Of a DNA stretch of 64,000 nucleotides, positions 32,278 to 41,602 are shown in pieces. The position numbers and the translations under genes were made by a program. Position 1 is the first letter of the stretch, and each line of letters starts with the position of its first letter. The notes beneath the pieces are model-generated. The model did no database searches and was not told the origin of the DNA. It saw nothing but the letters and a program-made list of their open reading frames with translations. Source of the DNA: Prosthecobacter sp. (GTDB taxonomy: Bacteria > Verrucomicrobiota > Verrucomicrobiia > Verrucomicrobiales > Verrucomicrobiaceae); the NCBI GenBank assembly GCA_019186985.1, contig JABARQ010000013.1, forward strand, positions 1-64,000, written 5' to 3'.

Positions 32278-33588
32278 ATGGCCGCCTCATCTCATCGCTG
32301 GCTTCACGAGCAGCTGCCTCAATGGGAGCGCGAAGGGCTGGTCACGGCCGAGAATGCCGAGGCGCTGCGCCGAAGGCATGCCGTGGACGACTCCCAGCCG
32401 GGCCTGGCTCAGATCCTCATGGGGACGCTTGGGGCGCTGCTGATCGGCACCGGGGTGATCGCGGTGATCGGCTACAACTGGGATGACTTCGGCCGCCCGG
32501 TCCGGCTCCTGTTCGCGTTCTTCCCGCTGCTGGGCTCGCAGTTGTTCAGCCTGTGGGTGCTGCGACGCGGGCATGCTGCTGCTGCCTGGGTGCGTGAAAC
32601 GGCGGCCCTGCTTCAGACCCTGGCGGTCGGGGCGGCGATTGCGCTGGTGTCGCAGATTTATCACCTGGGCGGCGACTGGCCGGACTTTCTTTTCTGGTGG
32701 GCGCTGCTGAGCCTGCCGCTGCTCTGGCTGCTGAAGGCGTCCGCCGTGGCGCTTTTTTACCTCGGTGCCATTGCCCTCTGGGCCGTGCATCAGTGTGAGC
32801 ACGGCCATGTCTGGCATGACAGCGCGATGCTCTATCCGCTGCTGCTGCTGGGCCTGCTGCCCTTCTGGCCGGGCTGGCGTTTTGACAAGCCCCTGTCCCT
32901 CAGCCTGCGCTGGGCAATGACGCTGAGCAGCGGTTTTGGCCTCAGTGCGGCTGCCTATGAGGCCGTGCGACAGCATTTCGGCAAGATCTGGGGGGATGGT
33001 GAGAGCTTCATCTGGCTGATGGTCATGACGGTCACCCTTCTGACCCTGGTGCCGCTGAGATCCTCGGCCCTGGCCGCTCCCGCCCGGCACAAGCCGCAGG
33101 TGGTGCTGGGCTTCCTGTTTTTGATCGGGTTCGGCCTGCTGATGACCTTTCAGGAGCCTGCGGAGGAGTTCGTCAAGCACCTCGGTAAAGCCGTGGGGAT
33201 CCCATGGGCCTTGGGGTTGCTGGCTGGCAACGCCGTCTTTGTCGCCCTGGCCTTGTGGCAGAAACGTTGGGCTCTGCTGGTCGTGGTTGCGACTGCCGCG
33301 ATTCCGGCGCTGTCGCTGCTGCCTGGGCACGCCCTCGCCCCTCTCACCCCCTGGTTGATGATGGCCTATCTGTTCACCGCCGGCCTCGGTCTCATCCTGC
33401 TGGAATTTGCCGGGAAACGGGGCGCGCCCCGCCTGGGTGCGGCCTTGATCAGCCTGCTGATCCTGGCCCGGATGATGGAGAGCGAGCTGTCGCTGCTGGC
33501 CAAGGGCATCGCCTTCATCCTGATCGGGGTGGGATTCCTCGTCTTCAACCTCGTGCTGGGCCGCCGACGCAGGCCTGCAGGCTCATGA
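32278..33588 (+). CDS. DUF2157 polytopic membrane protein
   Basis: A 436-aa protein from the ATG at 32278. A soluble N-terminal helical segment ('WLHEQLPQWEREGLVTAENAEALRRRH') is followed by about 12 hydrophobic helices. 'LGALLIGTGVIAVIGYNWDDFGRPVRLLFAFFPLL' is the DUF2157 signature (the 'Y.W' segment). The C-terminal half resembles DUF4401. Function unknown. It is coupled by a 4-base overlap to the GDYXXLXY gene, a pairing seen in many bacteria, suggesting that the two form a membrane complex. Confidence 0.82.
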   Translation: MAASSHRWLHEQLPQWEREGLVTAENAEALRRRHAVDDSQPGLAQILMGTLGALLIGTGVIAVIGYNWDDFGRPVRLLFAFFPLLGSQLFSLWVLRRGHAAAAWVRETAALLQTLAVGAAIALVSQIYHLGGDWPDFLFWWALLSLPLLWLLKASAVALFYLGAIALWAVHQCEHGHVWHDSAMLYPLLLLGLLPFWPGWRFDKPLSLSLRWAMTLSSGFGLSAAAYEAVRQHFGKIWGDGESFIWLMVMTVTLLTLVPLRSSALAAPARHKPQVVLGFLFLIGFGLLMTFQEPAEEFVKHLGKAVGIPWALGLLAGNAVFVALALWQKRWALLVVVATAAIPALSLLPGHALAPLTPWLMMAYLFTAGLGLILLEFAGKRGAPRLGAALISLLILARMMESELSLLAKGIAFILIGVGFLVFNLVLGRRRRPAGS

Positions 33589-34139
33589 AAAAGCTGCCGC
33601 TCCTCCTTTTTGCCGTCACTGTGCTTGCCCAGTGGGCGGCTCCGCTGCTGCAGATTTGGAAACATGAACGCACCCTGGCGCAGGGCAGCGTTCACCGGCT
33701 GAAGTGCACGGCGCCGGACCCTTACGACCCGCTGCGTGGACGCTATCTGGCCGTGCGGCCTGAACAGGAGGAGAGCCATGTGGACAAGGGCTTGAAGCTC
33801 GTCTCCGGGCAGCGCGTTTATGTCACGCTTTTGGATGGGCCTGACGGGCTGGCGCGCCTGTCCTCGGTTCATCTCACGCCGCCGGAGTCCGGCCCCTACG
33901 TCCGCATGAGCGTGCGCTGGGCGGGGACGGACGGCCTGGTGCATCTCGAGTGGCCCTTTGACCGCTTTTACCTCAATGAAAAGCTCGCCCCGGAGGCGGA
34001 CAAGTGGTTCGCCGAAAGCATCCGCAGCAGCAAGGGGGTGGTGGCGGAAATCCGGGTCTTGAACGGTTCGGCGGTGCTGGCGGACCTGGCCTTTGACGGC
34101 AAGCCCTTCCGGGAGATCCTGAAGGAACGGGTGAAGTAG
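33585..34139 (+). CDS. GDYXXLXY-domain exported protein
   Basis: A 184-aa protein with an N-terminal signal or anchor (MKKLPLLLFAVTVLAQWAAPLLQIW). The family motif GDYxxLxY appears as 'PLRGRYLAVRP', with the Asp replaced by Arg. Two further beta-rich segments follow ('RVYVTLLDGPDGLARLSSVHL', 'HLEWPFDRFYLNEKLAPEADKWF'); the second is the typical late motif. The start overlaps the DUF2157 stop (ATGA). Role unknown; it is a likely partner of the DUF2157 membrane protein at the periplasmic face. Confidence 0.75.
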   Translation: MKKLPLLLFAVTVLAQWAAPLLQIWKHERTLAQGSVHRLKCTAPDPYDPLRGRYLAVRPEQEESHVDKGLKLVSGQRVYVTLLDGPDGLARLSSVHLTPPESGPYVRMSVRWAGTDGLVHLEWPFDRFYLNEKLAPEADKWFAESIRSSKGVVAEIRVLNGSAVLADLAFDGKPFREILKERVK

Positions 34140-34241
34140 GGCGCGTGCTTGTCCGCTTGCGGCGGGGCGCAGCCCTGGCTAATGACTCTGTTCACCTCCC
34201 TGGACGGCATCTCGCCTGATCCTCCTTTTTGTTCAGCCCTC

Positions 34242-35321
34242 ATGCACGCCCCTGAATCCAACTTTCGACTGGCCGTGGTCTCGGCCGGTGGCAGGGACGG
34301 GTGCCAGACCTTTCCGAAGGGCGCGGGGCAGCCCGGGGATGCCGGACATCTGCCGGTGAATTTTCACGCCTATGCGGCCTGCACGCAGGGGGCTTATTTC
34401 AGCGGAGATGACGCCCAGCCTGAGGCTGGTGATGTCCTGCTTCTGCTGGGACGCGACATGCGCAGGTCGGCGAGGATGCTGGCACGCCTGAAGGCGGCGG
34501 GGAAAAAAGTGGTGGTGACGATCAAGGAGGCAGGGCTTCAGCAGGTCGGGGCAGGGTTCCAGGAGTTTGAAAACTGGAGCGCCTTCAGGGAAGTCTGCCA
34601 GTCTGCGGATGGTGCGATTGCCACCACGCCTGACACGGAGCCCTTGTATCTCGCGGCAAACCGGAGGCTGCCCGTGATCTTTCTGCCGCCGCCTTATCCG
34701 GTGGAGGAATGGGACCTGAGCCCTCAGGATGAAGGGGTGAGAAGCGGCGTGTTCATCGGTACACGGCAGCTTTTCGTCACCTCGCGCAATCATGCCCTGG
34801 CGCTGGCCCTGCTGTCTCCCGTGGCCGAGGAGGCCGGGCAGGACGTGACGGTGATCAGCGGCCGGGCCAGCGACCTCACCGGCCTGAAGGGGCTGCTGAA
34901 CAAGGTGGTCGATTACGGCGGTGTCTGGCATGAGCGCTTTGCCGCCGGAGCCGGGCGGATCAAGGTCATCACGCGTCAGCTTCCCGCTGCGGAATATCTG
35001 CGTCTGATGGCGGGCCACCTTCTGGTTTTCCAGCTCGACCAAAGCAGCGTCCCCGGGCAGGTGGCGGGGGATGCGCTGCTCTGCCGGATGCCCTGTGTGG
35101 GCGGCAACGGCACGGCCGAGCGCCTGGTGTTTCCTGACCTCTGCGGCCATGGCCGTACGACAGGGGAGGTGCTGGACCTGACCCGGAGGCTGCTGGCTGA
35201 CGGGGAGATGCGGCGTGCGATGGTGGAAAAGGCGGTCGGGATCGCCCTGGAGAAGATGTGTTTTTCATCGGCCCGGCGGCAGCTTGCGGACTTTTATGCA
35301 TCGCTCATGCCGAAGGGGTGA
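34242..35321 (+). CDS. Glycosyltransferase-like (GT-B type) protein, function unassigned
   Basis: A 359-aa protein from the ATG at 34242; the frame is open to 34149. The layout suggests a GT-B fold: alternating strand/helix segments ('LLLLGRDMRRSARMLARLKAAGKKVVVTI', 'GVFIGTRQLFVTSRNHALALALL') and a C-terminal part with 'YLRLMAGHLLVFQLDQSSVPGQVAGDALLCRMPCVGGNGTAERLVFP', similar to the donor-binding region of GT4-like enzymes. No clear E-x7-E was seen. No cell-wall or capsule cluster is adjacent. The call is tentative; it could be an unrelated Rossmann-like protein. Confidence 0.5.
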   Translation: MHAPESNFRLAVVSAGGRDGCQTFPKGAGQPGDAGHLPVNFHAYAACTQGAYFSGDDAQPEAGDVLLLLGRDMRRSARMLARLKAAGKKVVVTIKEAGLQQVGAGFQEFENWSAFREVCQSADGAIATTPDTEPLYLAANRRLPVIFLPPPYPVEEWDLSPQDEGVRSGVFIGTRQLFVTSRNHALALALLSPVAEEAGQDVTVISGRASDLTGLKGLLNKVVDYGGVWHERFAAGAGRIKVITRQLPAAEYLRLMAGHLLVFQLDQSSVPGQVAGDALLCRMPCVGGNGTAERLVFPDLCGHGRTTGEVLDLTRRLLADGEMRRAMVEKAVGIALEKMCFSSARRQLADFYASLMPKG

Positions 35322-35385
35322 GTGCCGCCTTTAAAAGACGCCAAGCCCTGCGTGACAGAAGGGGGTGATGACGTAGTTTTTCGCC

Positions 35386-36168
35386 ATGTCGCTTCTCCGT
35401 GTCGAAAACCTGCAGGTCCACTTTCCCATCCGTTCCGGATGGCGGGGAAGGGATGTGGTGAAGGCGGTGGATGGGGTGAGCTTTGAGGTGAAGGCCGGAA
35501 GGACCCTGGGCCTGGTGGGCGAGAGCGGCAGCGGCAAGTCCACGGTTTCGCGCGCTCTCCTGAAGCTGCTGGTTCCGACGGGCGGGCGGGCGCTCTATGA
35601 TGGCCGTGACATCCTGGCCATGTCCGAGGCGGAATTCCGGCCGCTTCGCAAGGAGATGCAGATGGTGTTTCAGGACCCGATCGGTTCTCTCAACCCCCGG
35701 ATGACCATCGAATCCATCCTGGGCGAACCGCAGGAGATCCATTTCAAGGAACGCAGCCGTGCCGGGAGGCGTGAGGTGTCCGCCGCGCTGCTGAAGCGAG
35801 TGGGGCTGCCCGAGGATGCGCTGGTTCGTTATCCGCATGAGTTCAGCGGCGGCCAGCGCCAGCGGGTGGGGATTGCCAGGGCCCTGGCCGTGCGTCCGAA
35901 GTTCCTGATCTGCGATGAGCCGGTGAGCGCCCTGGACGTCAGCGTGCAGGCGTCGATCCTGAACCTGCTGAAGGACCTGCAGGATGAATTTTCACTGACC
36001 TGCCTTTTCATCGCCCATGACCTTGCGGTGGTGCGGCACATGAGTGATGAGATCATCGTCATGAACCGGGGCGTCATTGTCGAGCAGGGGCCGGCGGACG
36101 ATGTCTGTGAACGGCCCCGTCATGACTACACGCGCCGCCTCATCGCCTCCATCCCCGCCCTTGGCTGA
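35386..36168 (+). CDS. Peptide-type ABC transporter ATP-binding protein (OppF/DppF family)
   Basis: A 260-aa nucleotide-binding subunit. Seen: Walker A GESGSGKST, 'VFQDPIGSLNPRMTI' (the Q-loop form typical of OppF/DppF), signature FSGGQRQRVGIARAL, Walker B FLICDEP, the 'ALDVSVQA' D-loop and H-loop 'FIAHDLAVVRHMSD'. It is somewhat shorter than usual OppF (about 300-330 aa), lacking the long C-terminal tail. It is probably the second ATPase of the transporter whose OppD-like subunit is at 5925. No permease genes are in the window. It lies 18 bases upstream of rodA. Confidence 0.9.
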   Translation: MSLLRVENLQVHFPIRSGWRGRDVVKAVDGVSFEVKAGRTLGLVGESGSGKSTVSRALLKLLVPTGGRALYDGRDILAMSEAEFRPLRKEMQMVFQDPIGSLNPRMTIESILGEPQEIHFKERSRAGRREVSAALLKRVGLPEDALVRYPHEFSGGQRQRVGIARALAVRPKFLICDEPVSALDVSVQASILNLLKDLQDEFSLTCLFIAHDLAVVRHMSDEIIVMNRGVIVEQGPADDVCERPRHDYTRRLIASIPALG

Positions 36169-36186
36169 TACGCCGCCTCATCGACC

Positions 36187-37404
36187 ATGACCCCGCTTTT
36201 CAAGAAGTTCCTCGGCATCAACTGGATCCTGATGCTCACGATGGCCGGGCTGCTGACCTTTGGCGTGTATGCCATCTTCAACGCGTCATCGTTCCGCGAG
36301 GCCGCCGACCTGGCCTTGAAGTGGCGGCAGCAGATCACCTGGATCGGACTTGGGATTCCGTTCCTGTTCTCCGCCGCGCTGATTGACTACAAGTGGGTGC
36401 GCTGGGCCTGCTGGCCGATGTACCTCGCCGGCATCGGCGGGCTGGTTTATCTTCATTTGTTCGGCATTGAGATCAACGGCAACAAGAACTGGGTCAGCAT
36501 CGGCGGGCTCTCCATGCAGCCCTCCCAGTTCGCCATCATGGCGGGCATCATCATGCTGGCGGTGGTCTTCGGTGAGCTGCCGCGCATGTCGCCCGTGTTC
36601 AGGCGGCCCTGGCTGCGCATCCTGATCGGCGGGCTGCTGGCGGGCGTTCCTGCGGCGATGGTGATCAAGGAGGATCTGGGCTCCGGCCTGGTCTGGGGGC
36701 CGGTGTTCCTGGCGATGATGCTGGTCGGCAGCATTCCCTTCCGCTACATCATCACCATGATCCTGGGGGCGCTCTGCGTCATCCCGCTGGTTTACTTCTT
36801 CGTGCTGAAGCCCTACCAGCAGGCGCGCATCGACCAGACCTGGTACCTGCTCACCAACCAGCAGGAAAAGGTGGACACCCGAGGCCATGGATGGGTGCCG
36901 AACTTCGTGCAGACGGCCGTCGCCTCGGCCGGGTTTGAAGGCAAGGGCCCGCTTTCGGAAAAGGTGCAGGAGCGCCGGTCGATCCACCGGATGTTCTATC
37001 CGGAGGCCGAGGCGTTCAGCGATTACATCTTCAGCGTCGTCTGCGAGGAGTTTGGGTTCCGGGGGGCCGTGCTCGTGCTGTCAGGAATCGCGCTGCTGCT
37101 GCTGCAGGGCGTGTTTGTCGCCTTCTGCGCCCGTGACCAAGTCGGCCGGCTGGTCGTGGTCGGCGTGGTGACCATGTTCTTCGCCCATACCTTCCAGAAC
37201 GCCGGCATGAACCTCTGCATGCTGCCGGTGATCGGCCTGCCGATGCCCTTCATCAGCTACGGGGGCACGTTCATGATCGTGACCCTTTTCATGATGGGCA
37301 TGATGCAGAGCGTCTGGGTGCACCGGAACATCTCGCCCGTGAAGAAGACGGCGACTGCGGGCGGCGGGCGCGAGATCGAGTTTGGCGATGATGACGACGA
37401 CTGA
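36187..37404 (+). CDS. rodA: SEDS-family peptidoglycan glycosyltransferase, RodA-like
   Basis: A 405-aa membrane protein with about ten TM helices. SEDS motifs are present: 'GNKNWVSIGGLSMQPSQFA' (the W...G....QPSE region), 'IKEDLGSGLVWGPVFLAMM' (D-L-G in the catalytic loop), 'AFSDYIFSVVCEEFGFRGAVLVL' and 'LPVIGLPMPFISYGGTFM'. SEDS proteins polymerise lipid II, RodA in elongation. The C-terminus ends in an acidic run (EFGDDDDD). An extra loop at about 205-245 between motifs may be lineage-specific. It ends flush against the convergent lpxD stop, with no gap. Confidence 0.92.
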   Translation: MTPLFKKFLGINWILMLTMAGLLTFGVYAIFNASSFREAADLALKWRQQITWIGLGIPFLFSAALIDYKWVRWACWPMYLAGIGGLVYLHLFGIEINGNKNWVSIGGLSMQPSQFAIMAGIIMLAVVFGELPRMSPVFRRPWLRILIGGLLAGVPAAMVIKEDLGSGLVWGPVFLAMMLVGSIPFRYIITMILGALCVIPLVYFFVLKPYQQARIDQTWYLLTNQQEKVDTRGHGWVPNFVQTAVASAGFEGKGPLSEKVQERRSIHRMFYPEAEAFSDYIFSVVCEEFGFRGAVLVLSGIALLLLQGVFVAFCARDQVGRLVVVGVVTMFFAHTFQNAGMNLCMLPVIGLPMPFISYGGTFMIVTLFMMGMMQSVWVHRNISPVKKTATAGGGREIEFGDDDDD

Positions 37405-38457
37405 TCAGGCGTTGCCGCGGGCTTCCAGGGCGGCGAGCCGCTTCTCCAGCTCCTTGATCTTGTCCAGCGCCTCGGGCATCCGGGCATGGGCGGCGACCAT
37501 CCGGCGCCCTTCCATCAGCGGCTTGGCCGGGAAGCCGGTGTAGGCCCCGGGTTCGGTGATGTTCTTGGTGACGCCCGCCCTGGCCAGAAGGGTGACCTGG
37601 CTGGCGATTTCGAGGTGTCCGCCGATCCCCACCTGGCCGGCGATGGTGACGTAGTCCCCCAGACGTGCGCTGCCGGCGATGGCCACATGGGAGACGATGA
37701 TGCAGTGCTTTCCGGTGACGACGTTATGACCGATCTGGACCTGGTTGTCGATCTTGGTGCCGGCGCCGATCCAGGTGCGGCCGAAGCGGGCGCGGTCGAT
37801 GGAGGTGCAGGCGCCGACTTCGACGTCGTCATCCAGCTGGACGATGCCGACCTGCTCGATCTTCACATGCCGGCCCTTCACGAATTCGTAGCCAAAGCCG
37901 TCCGAGCCGACGGTCGTGCCGCTGTGGATGGTGACCCGGTTTCCGAGGACGCAGCGGTCGGCGATGGTGCAGTTGGCATGAAGGAGGCAGTCTTCGCCAA
38001 TGCGCACGCCATGACCGATGCAGACGGAGGCCTGGATGGTGGTGCCGTCTCCGATGTGTACATCATCACCGATGACGGCGGCGGGTCCGATGGACACCTT
38101 CTGGGGGTCAAAGACCGCCTTGGGGGAGACGACGGCAGAAGGATGAATGCCCGGCATGAAGTCACGGGCCGGGGGGCCGAAGTGGCGGATGGCCGAGGAG
38201 AAGGCGAAGGTCGGGTTGCTGACACGGATGAGCGCCCTGCCCTCCATGGGTTCGCTGAAATCCGGGCCCACCAGGATGGCGGTCGCCCGGGTGGACTTCA
38301 GCGCCGTCAGGTAGCGTGGGTTGCCCAGGAAGGTGACCTCCCCCGGGGCGGCCTCGGCGATGGAGTTCAGGCCGGTGACGACTGCTTCCGGGTCTCCTTG
38401 AACAAGTTCACCGCCGACGAGTTCGGCAAGCCTCTGGTGGGTGATGTGGTGGCTCAT
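37405..38457 (-). CDS. lpxD: UDP-3-O-(3-hydroxyacyl)glucosamine N-acyltransferase
   Basis: A 350-aa lipid A biosynthesis enzyme that adds the second acyl chain to UDP-acyl-glucosamine. From the ATG at 38457 (MSHHITHQRLAELVGGEL) comes the N-terminal uridine-binding domain ('VTFLGNPRYLTAL'), then a left-handed beta-helix of hexapeptide repeats (about 105-310) with the catalytic His region 'QIGHNVVTGKHC' and 'GSDGFGYEF'. The C-terminal helix is 'ALDKIKELEKRLAALEARG'. Presence implies an LPS-type outer membrane. It is downstream of skp but separated from it by an intrinsic terminator. Confidence 0.95.
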   Translation of the reverse strand: MSHHITHQRLAELVGGELVQGDPEAVVTGLNSIAEAAPGEVTFLGNPRYLTALKSTRATAILVGPDFSEPMEGRALIRVSNPTFAFSSAIRHFGPPARDFMPGIHPSAVVSPKAVFDPQKVSIGPAAVIGDDVHIGDGTTIQASVCIGHGVRIGEDCLLHANCTIADRCVLGNRVTIHSGTTVGSDGFGYEFVKGRHVKIEQVGIVQLDDDVEVGACTSIDRARFGRTWIGAGTKIDNQVQIGHNVVTGKHCIIVSHVAIAGSARLGDYVTIAGQVGIGGHLEIASQVTLLARAGVTKNITEPGAYTGFPAKPLMEGRRMVAAHARMPEALDKIKELEKRLAALEARGNA

Positions 38458-38480
38458 GATGAAAGAGGAAGGTCGGGAAA

Positions 38481-38523
38481 ATGAAAAAACAAAGGGCACG
38501 CCACCTGGACAGGGTGCGTGCCC
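38481..38523 (-). terminator. Intrinsic terminator after skp (minus strand)
   Basis: On the minus strand GGGCACGC (from 38523) pairs with GCGTGCCC (ending 38494), followed directly by TTTGTTTTTTC. This is a classic GC stem plus U-tract, 28 bases past the skp stop and before lpxD, so lpxD is probably either transcribed from its own promoter or reached by readthrough. Confidence 0.8.
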
Positions 38524-38551
38524 GTAAAGGGAGGGGCAGCCAGATGGGAGG

Positions 38552-39157
38552 TTACTTCTTTTCCTCCTTGGGGGCTTCGCCTGCCGGGGCCGGGGCGGCT
38601 GCGGGAGCGTTTTTGTTCAGCTCCACAATGATCTGGTCGGTGATGTCCACGGCGTCCTTGTAGTAGATGAGCACCGGCACGGTCGAGAGGCTCATGCCTG
38701 ACCTGTCGAAGATGAAGTCATATCCTTCCGCCTTGGCCTTGTCGCGCACCACGACGAGGATTTCGTCATAGATGCCCTTGCGAATCTGCATGTCCTCCTG
38801 CTTCAGCTGGTTGGTGCGGCGGTTCTGGGCCTCGCCGATCTCCTGCTCCAGGGAACGCAGTTCCTTGGCCTTGTCCTCGAACTCCGCCGCCCTCTTGGCG
38901 CGGGCGTCAGGCGTCATGATGGGGTCGCTGGCCTCCTTCTTGAGCTTCTGCATGTCGTTCATCAGGTTCTTGTAGACCGACCAGCGGTCGTTCATCTCCT
39001 TCTGGGCCTTGTCGATGTTGTTCTTGAACTTGTCGGCGGCGTCCTTGGTCTTGTGGAACTCGGAGAAGGCCTTGGACATGTCCACGACGCCGAACTTGAG
39101 TTCGGCGGCGTGGGTTGTGGCGGCGGCCAGCAGAAGGCAGAGGAGGGAACGAATCAT
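38552..39157 (-). CDS. skp: OmpH/Skp-family periplasmic chaperone
   Basis: A 201-aa exported protein: signal peptide (MIRSLLCLLLAAATTHAAE), then 'KFGVVDMSKAFSEFHKTKDA' (typical OmpH start), a long charged coiled coil (about 45-130) and the C-terminal beta part 'YDFIFDRSGMSLSTVPVLIYY' seen in OmpH proteins. The tail is Ala/Pro-rich. Skp binds unfolded outer-membrane proteins in the periplasm. It lies 42 bases downstream of bamA, the expected partner, and is followed by an intrinsic terminator. Confidence 0.92.
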   Translation of the reverse strand: MIRSLLCLLLAAATTHAAELKFGVVDMSKAFSEFHKTKDAADKFKNNIDKAQKEMNDRWSVYKNLMNDMQKLKKEASDPIMTPDARAKRAAEFEDKAKELRSLEQEIGEAQNRRTNQLKQEDMQIRKGIYDEILVVVRDKAKAEGYDFIFDRSGMSLSTVPVLIYYKDAVDITDQIIVELNKNAPAAAPAPAGEAPKEEKK

Positions 39158-39199
39158 GGGGAAGGGGGCAGGGGGTGGAAATGGAGGCGGGAAGCGGGC

Positions 39200-41602
39200 T
39201 TAGAACCGGTAGCCCATGTTGAACTGGAAGCGGGGGCTGTTGCTGACGAAATCATCATCCGAGGGCTTGATGACCGGCATGCCCAGGTCGAGGCGGATGG
39301 GGCCGACCGGGAGGAACAGGCGCACGCCGATGCCAACGTTGGAATAAACCTCGCCGTCGCCGACGATGGGGCCGCCATTGCGACGGCCGGCCGCATTGAC
39401 TCCGCTGGCCGCAGTGGTGTCCGTTTCAACCATGCCGATGTCCCAGAAGATGGCGCCACGCACCTTCTCGATGATTGGGAATGAGTATTCGACGGAGCCG
39501 AAGAGGGTCATGTTGCCGCCGATGGGCTCTCCGGAGGCGTCCTTCGGACCGGCGTCGCGGTAGTCAAAGCCGCGAAGGTTGTAGGCGCCGCCCAGGAACA
39601 GGCGCTCAAAGATCGGCACCTGGCTGTCACTCCAGCCATCGACCCAGCGGGCCATGCCCTCGATGCTCAGGATGGTGTCGCCAGGAAGGTGGAAGAACTG
39701 CTGTCCGCCGATGTTGGCACCCCAGACCTCGACATCGCCGCCAAGGCCAGCCCCAAGGAGGCCGGCTTCAAACTTGTGGCCCTTGCGGGTGATGAAGACG
39801 CTGTCACGCGTGTCATGCACGAAGTTCAGCTCAACCTTGCTTTCAAGGTAGTTGCCTTCCTCGTCGCGAAGCAGGGCGGTGGTGCTGTTGTCATTGTCCA
39901 CGTCGATCTCCGTCTGCTGAAGGGTGTAGGTGCCTTCGAGGTAGGCGTTTTTGCCGATCGGCTTGCGCAGGCCGATGGAGGCTCCGGCGTTGGTCTGATC
40001 AAAGCGGTTGGAGAGGTAGAACAGGTTCTGGTAGAAGAGGCCGACGGTGAGGGCGAGCTTCTGGCCCAGGAACCAGGGCTCCGTCCAGGTGGTGTTGAAC
40101 GATGAAGTGCGGATGCCGTAGCGGATGTTCATGTTGAAGCGCTGTCCGGCGCCGCGGAAGTCCTTCCAGTCGGTGATGTCAAAGTTGGTCTGGGTCACGT
40201 CGACGAAGCCGACGAGACTGTCCACCGAGCTGAAGCCGGCGCCGAAGTTCACGGAGCCCGTGGGCTTCTCGGTGACGTTGACCTCGACATCCTTGAAGCC
40301 GACGGCCTCGGTGTCGACATGACGCACGGTGAGGGGATTGGGATCCCCCTTGACCTCAAAGTAGTTCATGTTCTCGAGGGTCGTCTGGGCGGTTTCGAGC
40401 TGGACGGTGTTCAGTTCATCACCGGGAGCGAAGGCGAGTTCGCGGCGAATGACCTCGTCCTTGGTCTTGACGTTGCCGCTGATGTTGACCTTGCGGATGA
40501 AGGACTTGCCGCCTTCGGTGATGTTGAAGAGGATGTTCAGCCTGCCCGGGCCGGCGTCGGTGAGCTGGGTGTCGACGACGGCGTCGGCGTAGCCCCTGGA
40601 GCCATAGTAGTCACGAATCATCTTTTCATCGCCGCGCACATCGCTGCCGGAGTAGGGGAAGCCTGCCTCCGAGCGGATGGCCGGGGTCAGTTCATCCTTG
40701 GTGAAGACGGTGGCGCCGCGGATGTCCACGGAGGCGACGTCATACTTGCCACCCTCGGTGATCTCGAAGATCAGGGCGGTGCTCTTCTCGTCGATGGGCT
40801 CGCGGCGGTAACCCACTTTGACATAGACGTAACCCTGGTCCTGGTAGGCCTCCTGGATGGCCTGGACATCGTCAAGAAGGGTCTGGTTGTCGATCTTGCC
40901 GGCTTTGCCCCAGAGGCGGTAGAAGGTCTTCTCCCGGCTCTTGATCTTGCCCTTGAGGGTGCGTGAGCTGATGGCGTTGTTGCCTTCGAAGCGGATGTCT
41001 CCGATCAGGCCGCGGGCGCCTTCCTCAATCTTGAAGAGAACGCTGGAGAAGCCTTCCTTGGCCGAGGGGCTGACGTCATAGGTCACCATGACGTCGGAGA
41101 AGCCCTTCTTCTCATACAGCTCGCGAATTTTCTGCTGCGCGGTGGTCAGCCTGGCGTCATCCACGGAATCGCCGACCTTCACCTCGATCTCATCGCGGAG
41201 CTTGTTGTTGTCGAGCATGGAGTTGCCCAGGAAGCCAAGCTCGCCGATGACGCCCCTGCCTGAGAGGGTCACCACCACCTTGACCCCGCCGGCGACGTTG
41301 ACCGCCTGGATGTCGACGTTTTCGACGGCGCCGGTGGCGTAAAGGGTGCGGATGTCGCGTTCGACGGACTCATCCGTGTAGGGTTCTCCAACGCGTGTCG
41401 CCATCTGGGCGCGCACGCGGTTGGCGTCGAGGGTGGCGGCTCCCTTGAAAACCACGTCCACTTCACGGACGATCCTTTTGCCGGCTGCGGCCGGTGATTC
41501 GAGGGCGACCTGGGCCTGGGAGACTGCCGTGGCGGCGGTGATCAGGATCAATGCCGTCAGGGGACGGAGGGCTAACTTTTTCAGGAGTAGGGTGCCGTGC
41601 AT
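39200..41602 (-). CDS. bamA: Outer membrane protein assembly factor BamA
   Basis: An 800-aa outer membrane insertase from the ATG at 41602 (MHGTLLLKKLALRPLTALIL, signal peptide); an ATG at 41632 would add ten residues. Five POTRA domains (about 40-390; for example 'GKRIVREVDVVFKGAATLDANRVRAQ', 'VENVDIQAVNVAGGVKVVVTL') precede a C-terminal Omp85 barrel ('FGAGFSSVDSLVGFVDVTQTNF', 'RLFLGGAYNLRGFDYRDAGP' with the conserved RGF, and the C-terminal signature 'PRFQFNMGYRF' ending in Phe). It folds beta-barrel proteins into the outer membrane. It is first gene of bamA-skp. Confidence 0.95.
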   Translation of the reverse strand: MHGTLLLKKLALRPLTALILITAATAVSQAQVALESPAAAGKRIVREVDVVFKGAATLDANRVRAQMATRVGEPYTDESVERDIRTLYATGAVENVDIQAVNVAGGVKVVVTLSGRGVIGELGFLGNSMLDNNKLRDEIEVKVGDSVDDARLTTAQQKIRELYEKKGFSDVMVTYDVSPSAKEGFSSVLFKIEEGARGLIGDIRFEGNNAISSRTLKGKIKSREKTFYRLWGKAGKIDNQTLLDDVQAIQEAYQDQGYVYVKVGYRREPIDEKSTALIFEITEGGKYDVASVDIRGATVFTKDELTPAIRSEAGFPYSGSDVRGDEKMIRDYYGSRGYADAVVDTQLTDAGPGRLNILFNITEGGKSFIRKVNISGNVKTKDEVIRRELAFAPGDELNTVQLETAQTTLENMNYFEVKGDPNPLTVRHVDTEAVGFKDVEVNVTEKPTGSVNFGAGFSSVDSLVGFVDVTQTNFDITDWKDFRGAGQRFNMNIRYGIRTSSFNTTWTEPWFLGQKLALTVGLFYQNLFYLSNRFDQTNAGASIGLRKPIGKNAYLEGTYTLQQTEIDVDNDNSTTALLRDEEGNYLESKVELNFVHDTRDSVFITRKGHKFEAGLLGAGLGGDVEVWGANIGGQQFFHLPGDTILSIEGMARWVDGWSDSQVPIFERLFLGGAYNLRGFDYRDAGPKDASGEPIGGNMTLFGSVEYSFPIIEKVRGAIFWDIGMVETDTTAASGVNAAGRRNGGPIVGDGEVYSNVGIGVRLFLPVGPIRLDLGMPVIKPSDDDFVSNSPRFQFNMGYRF

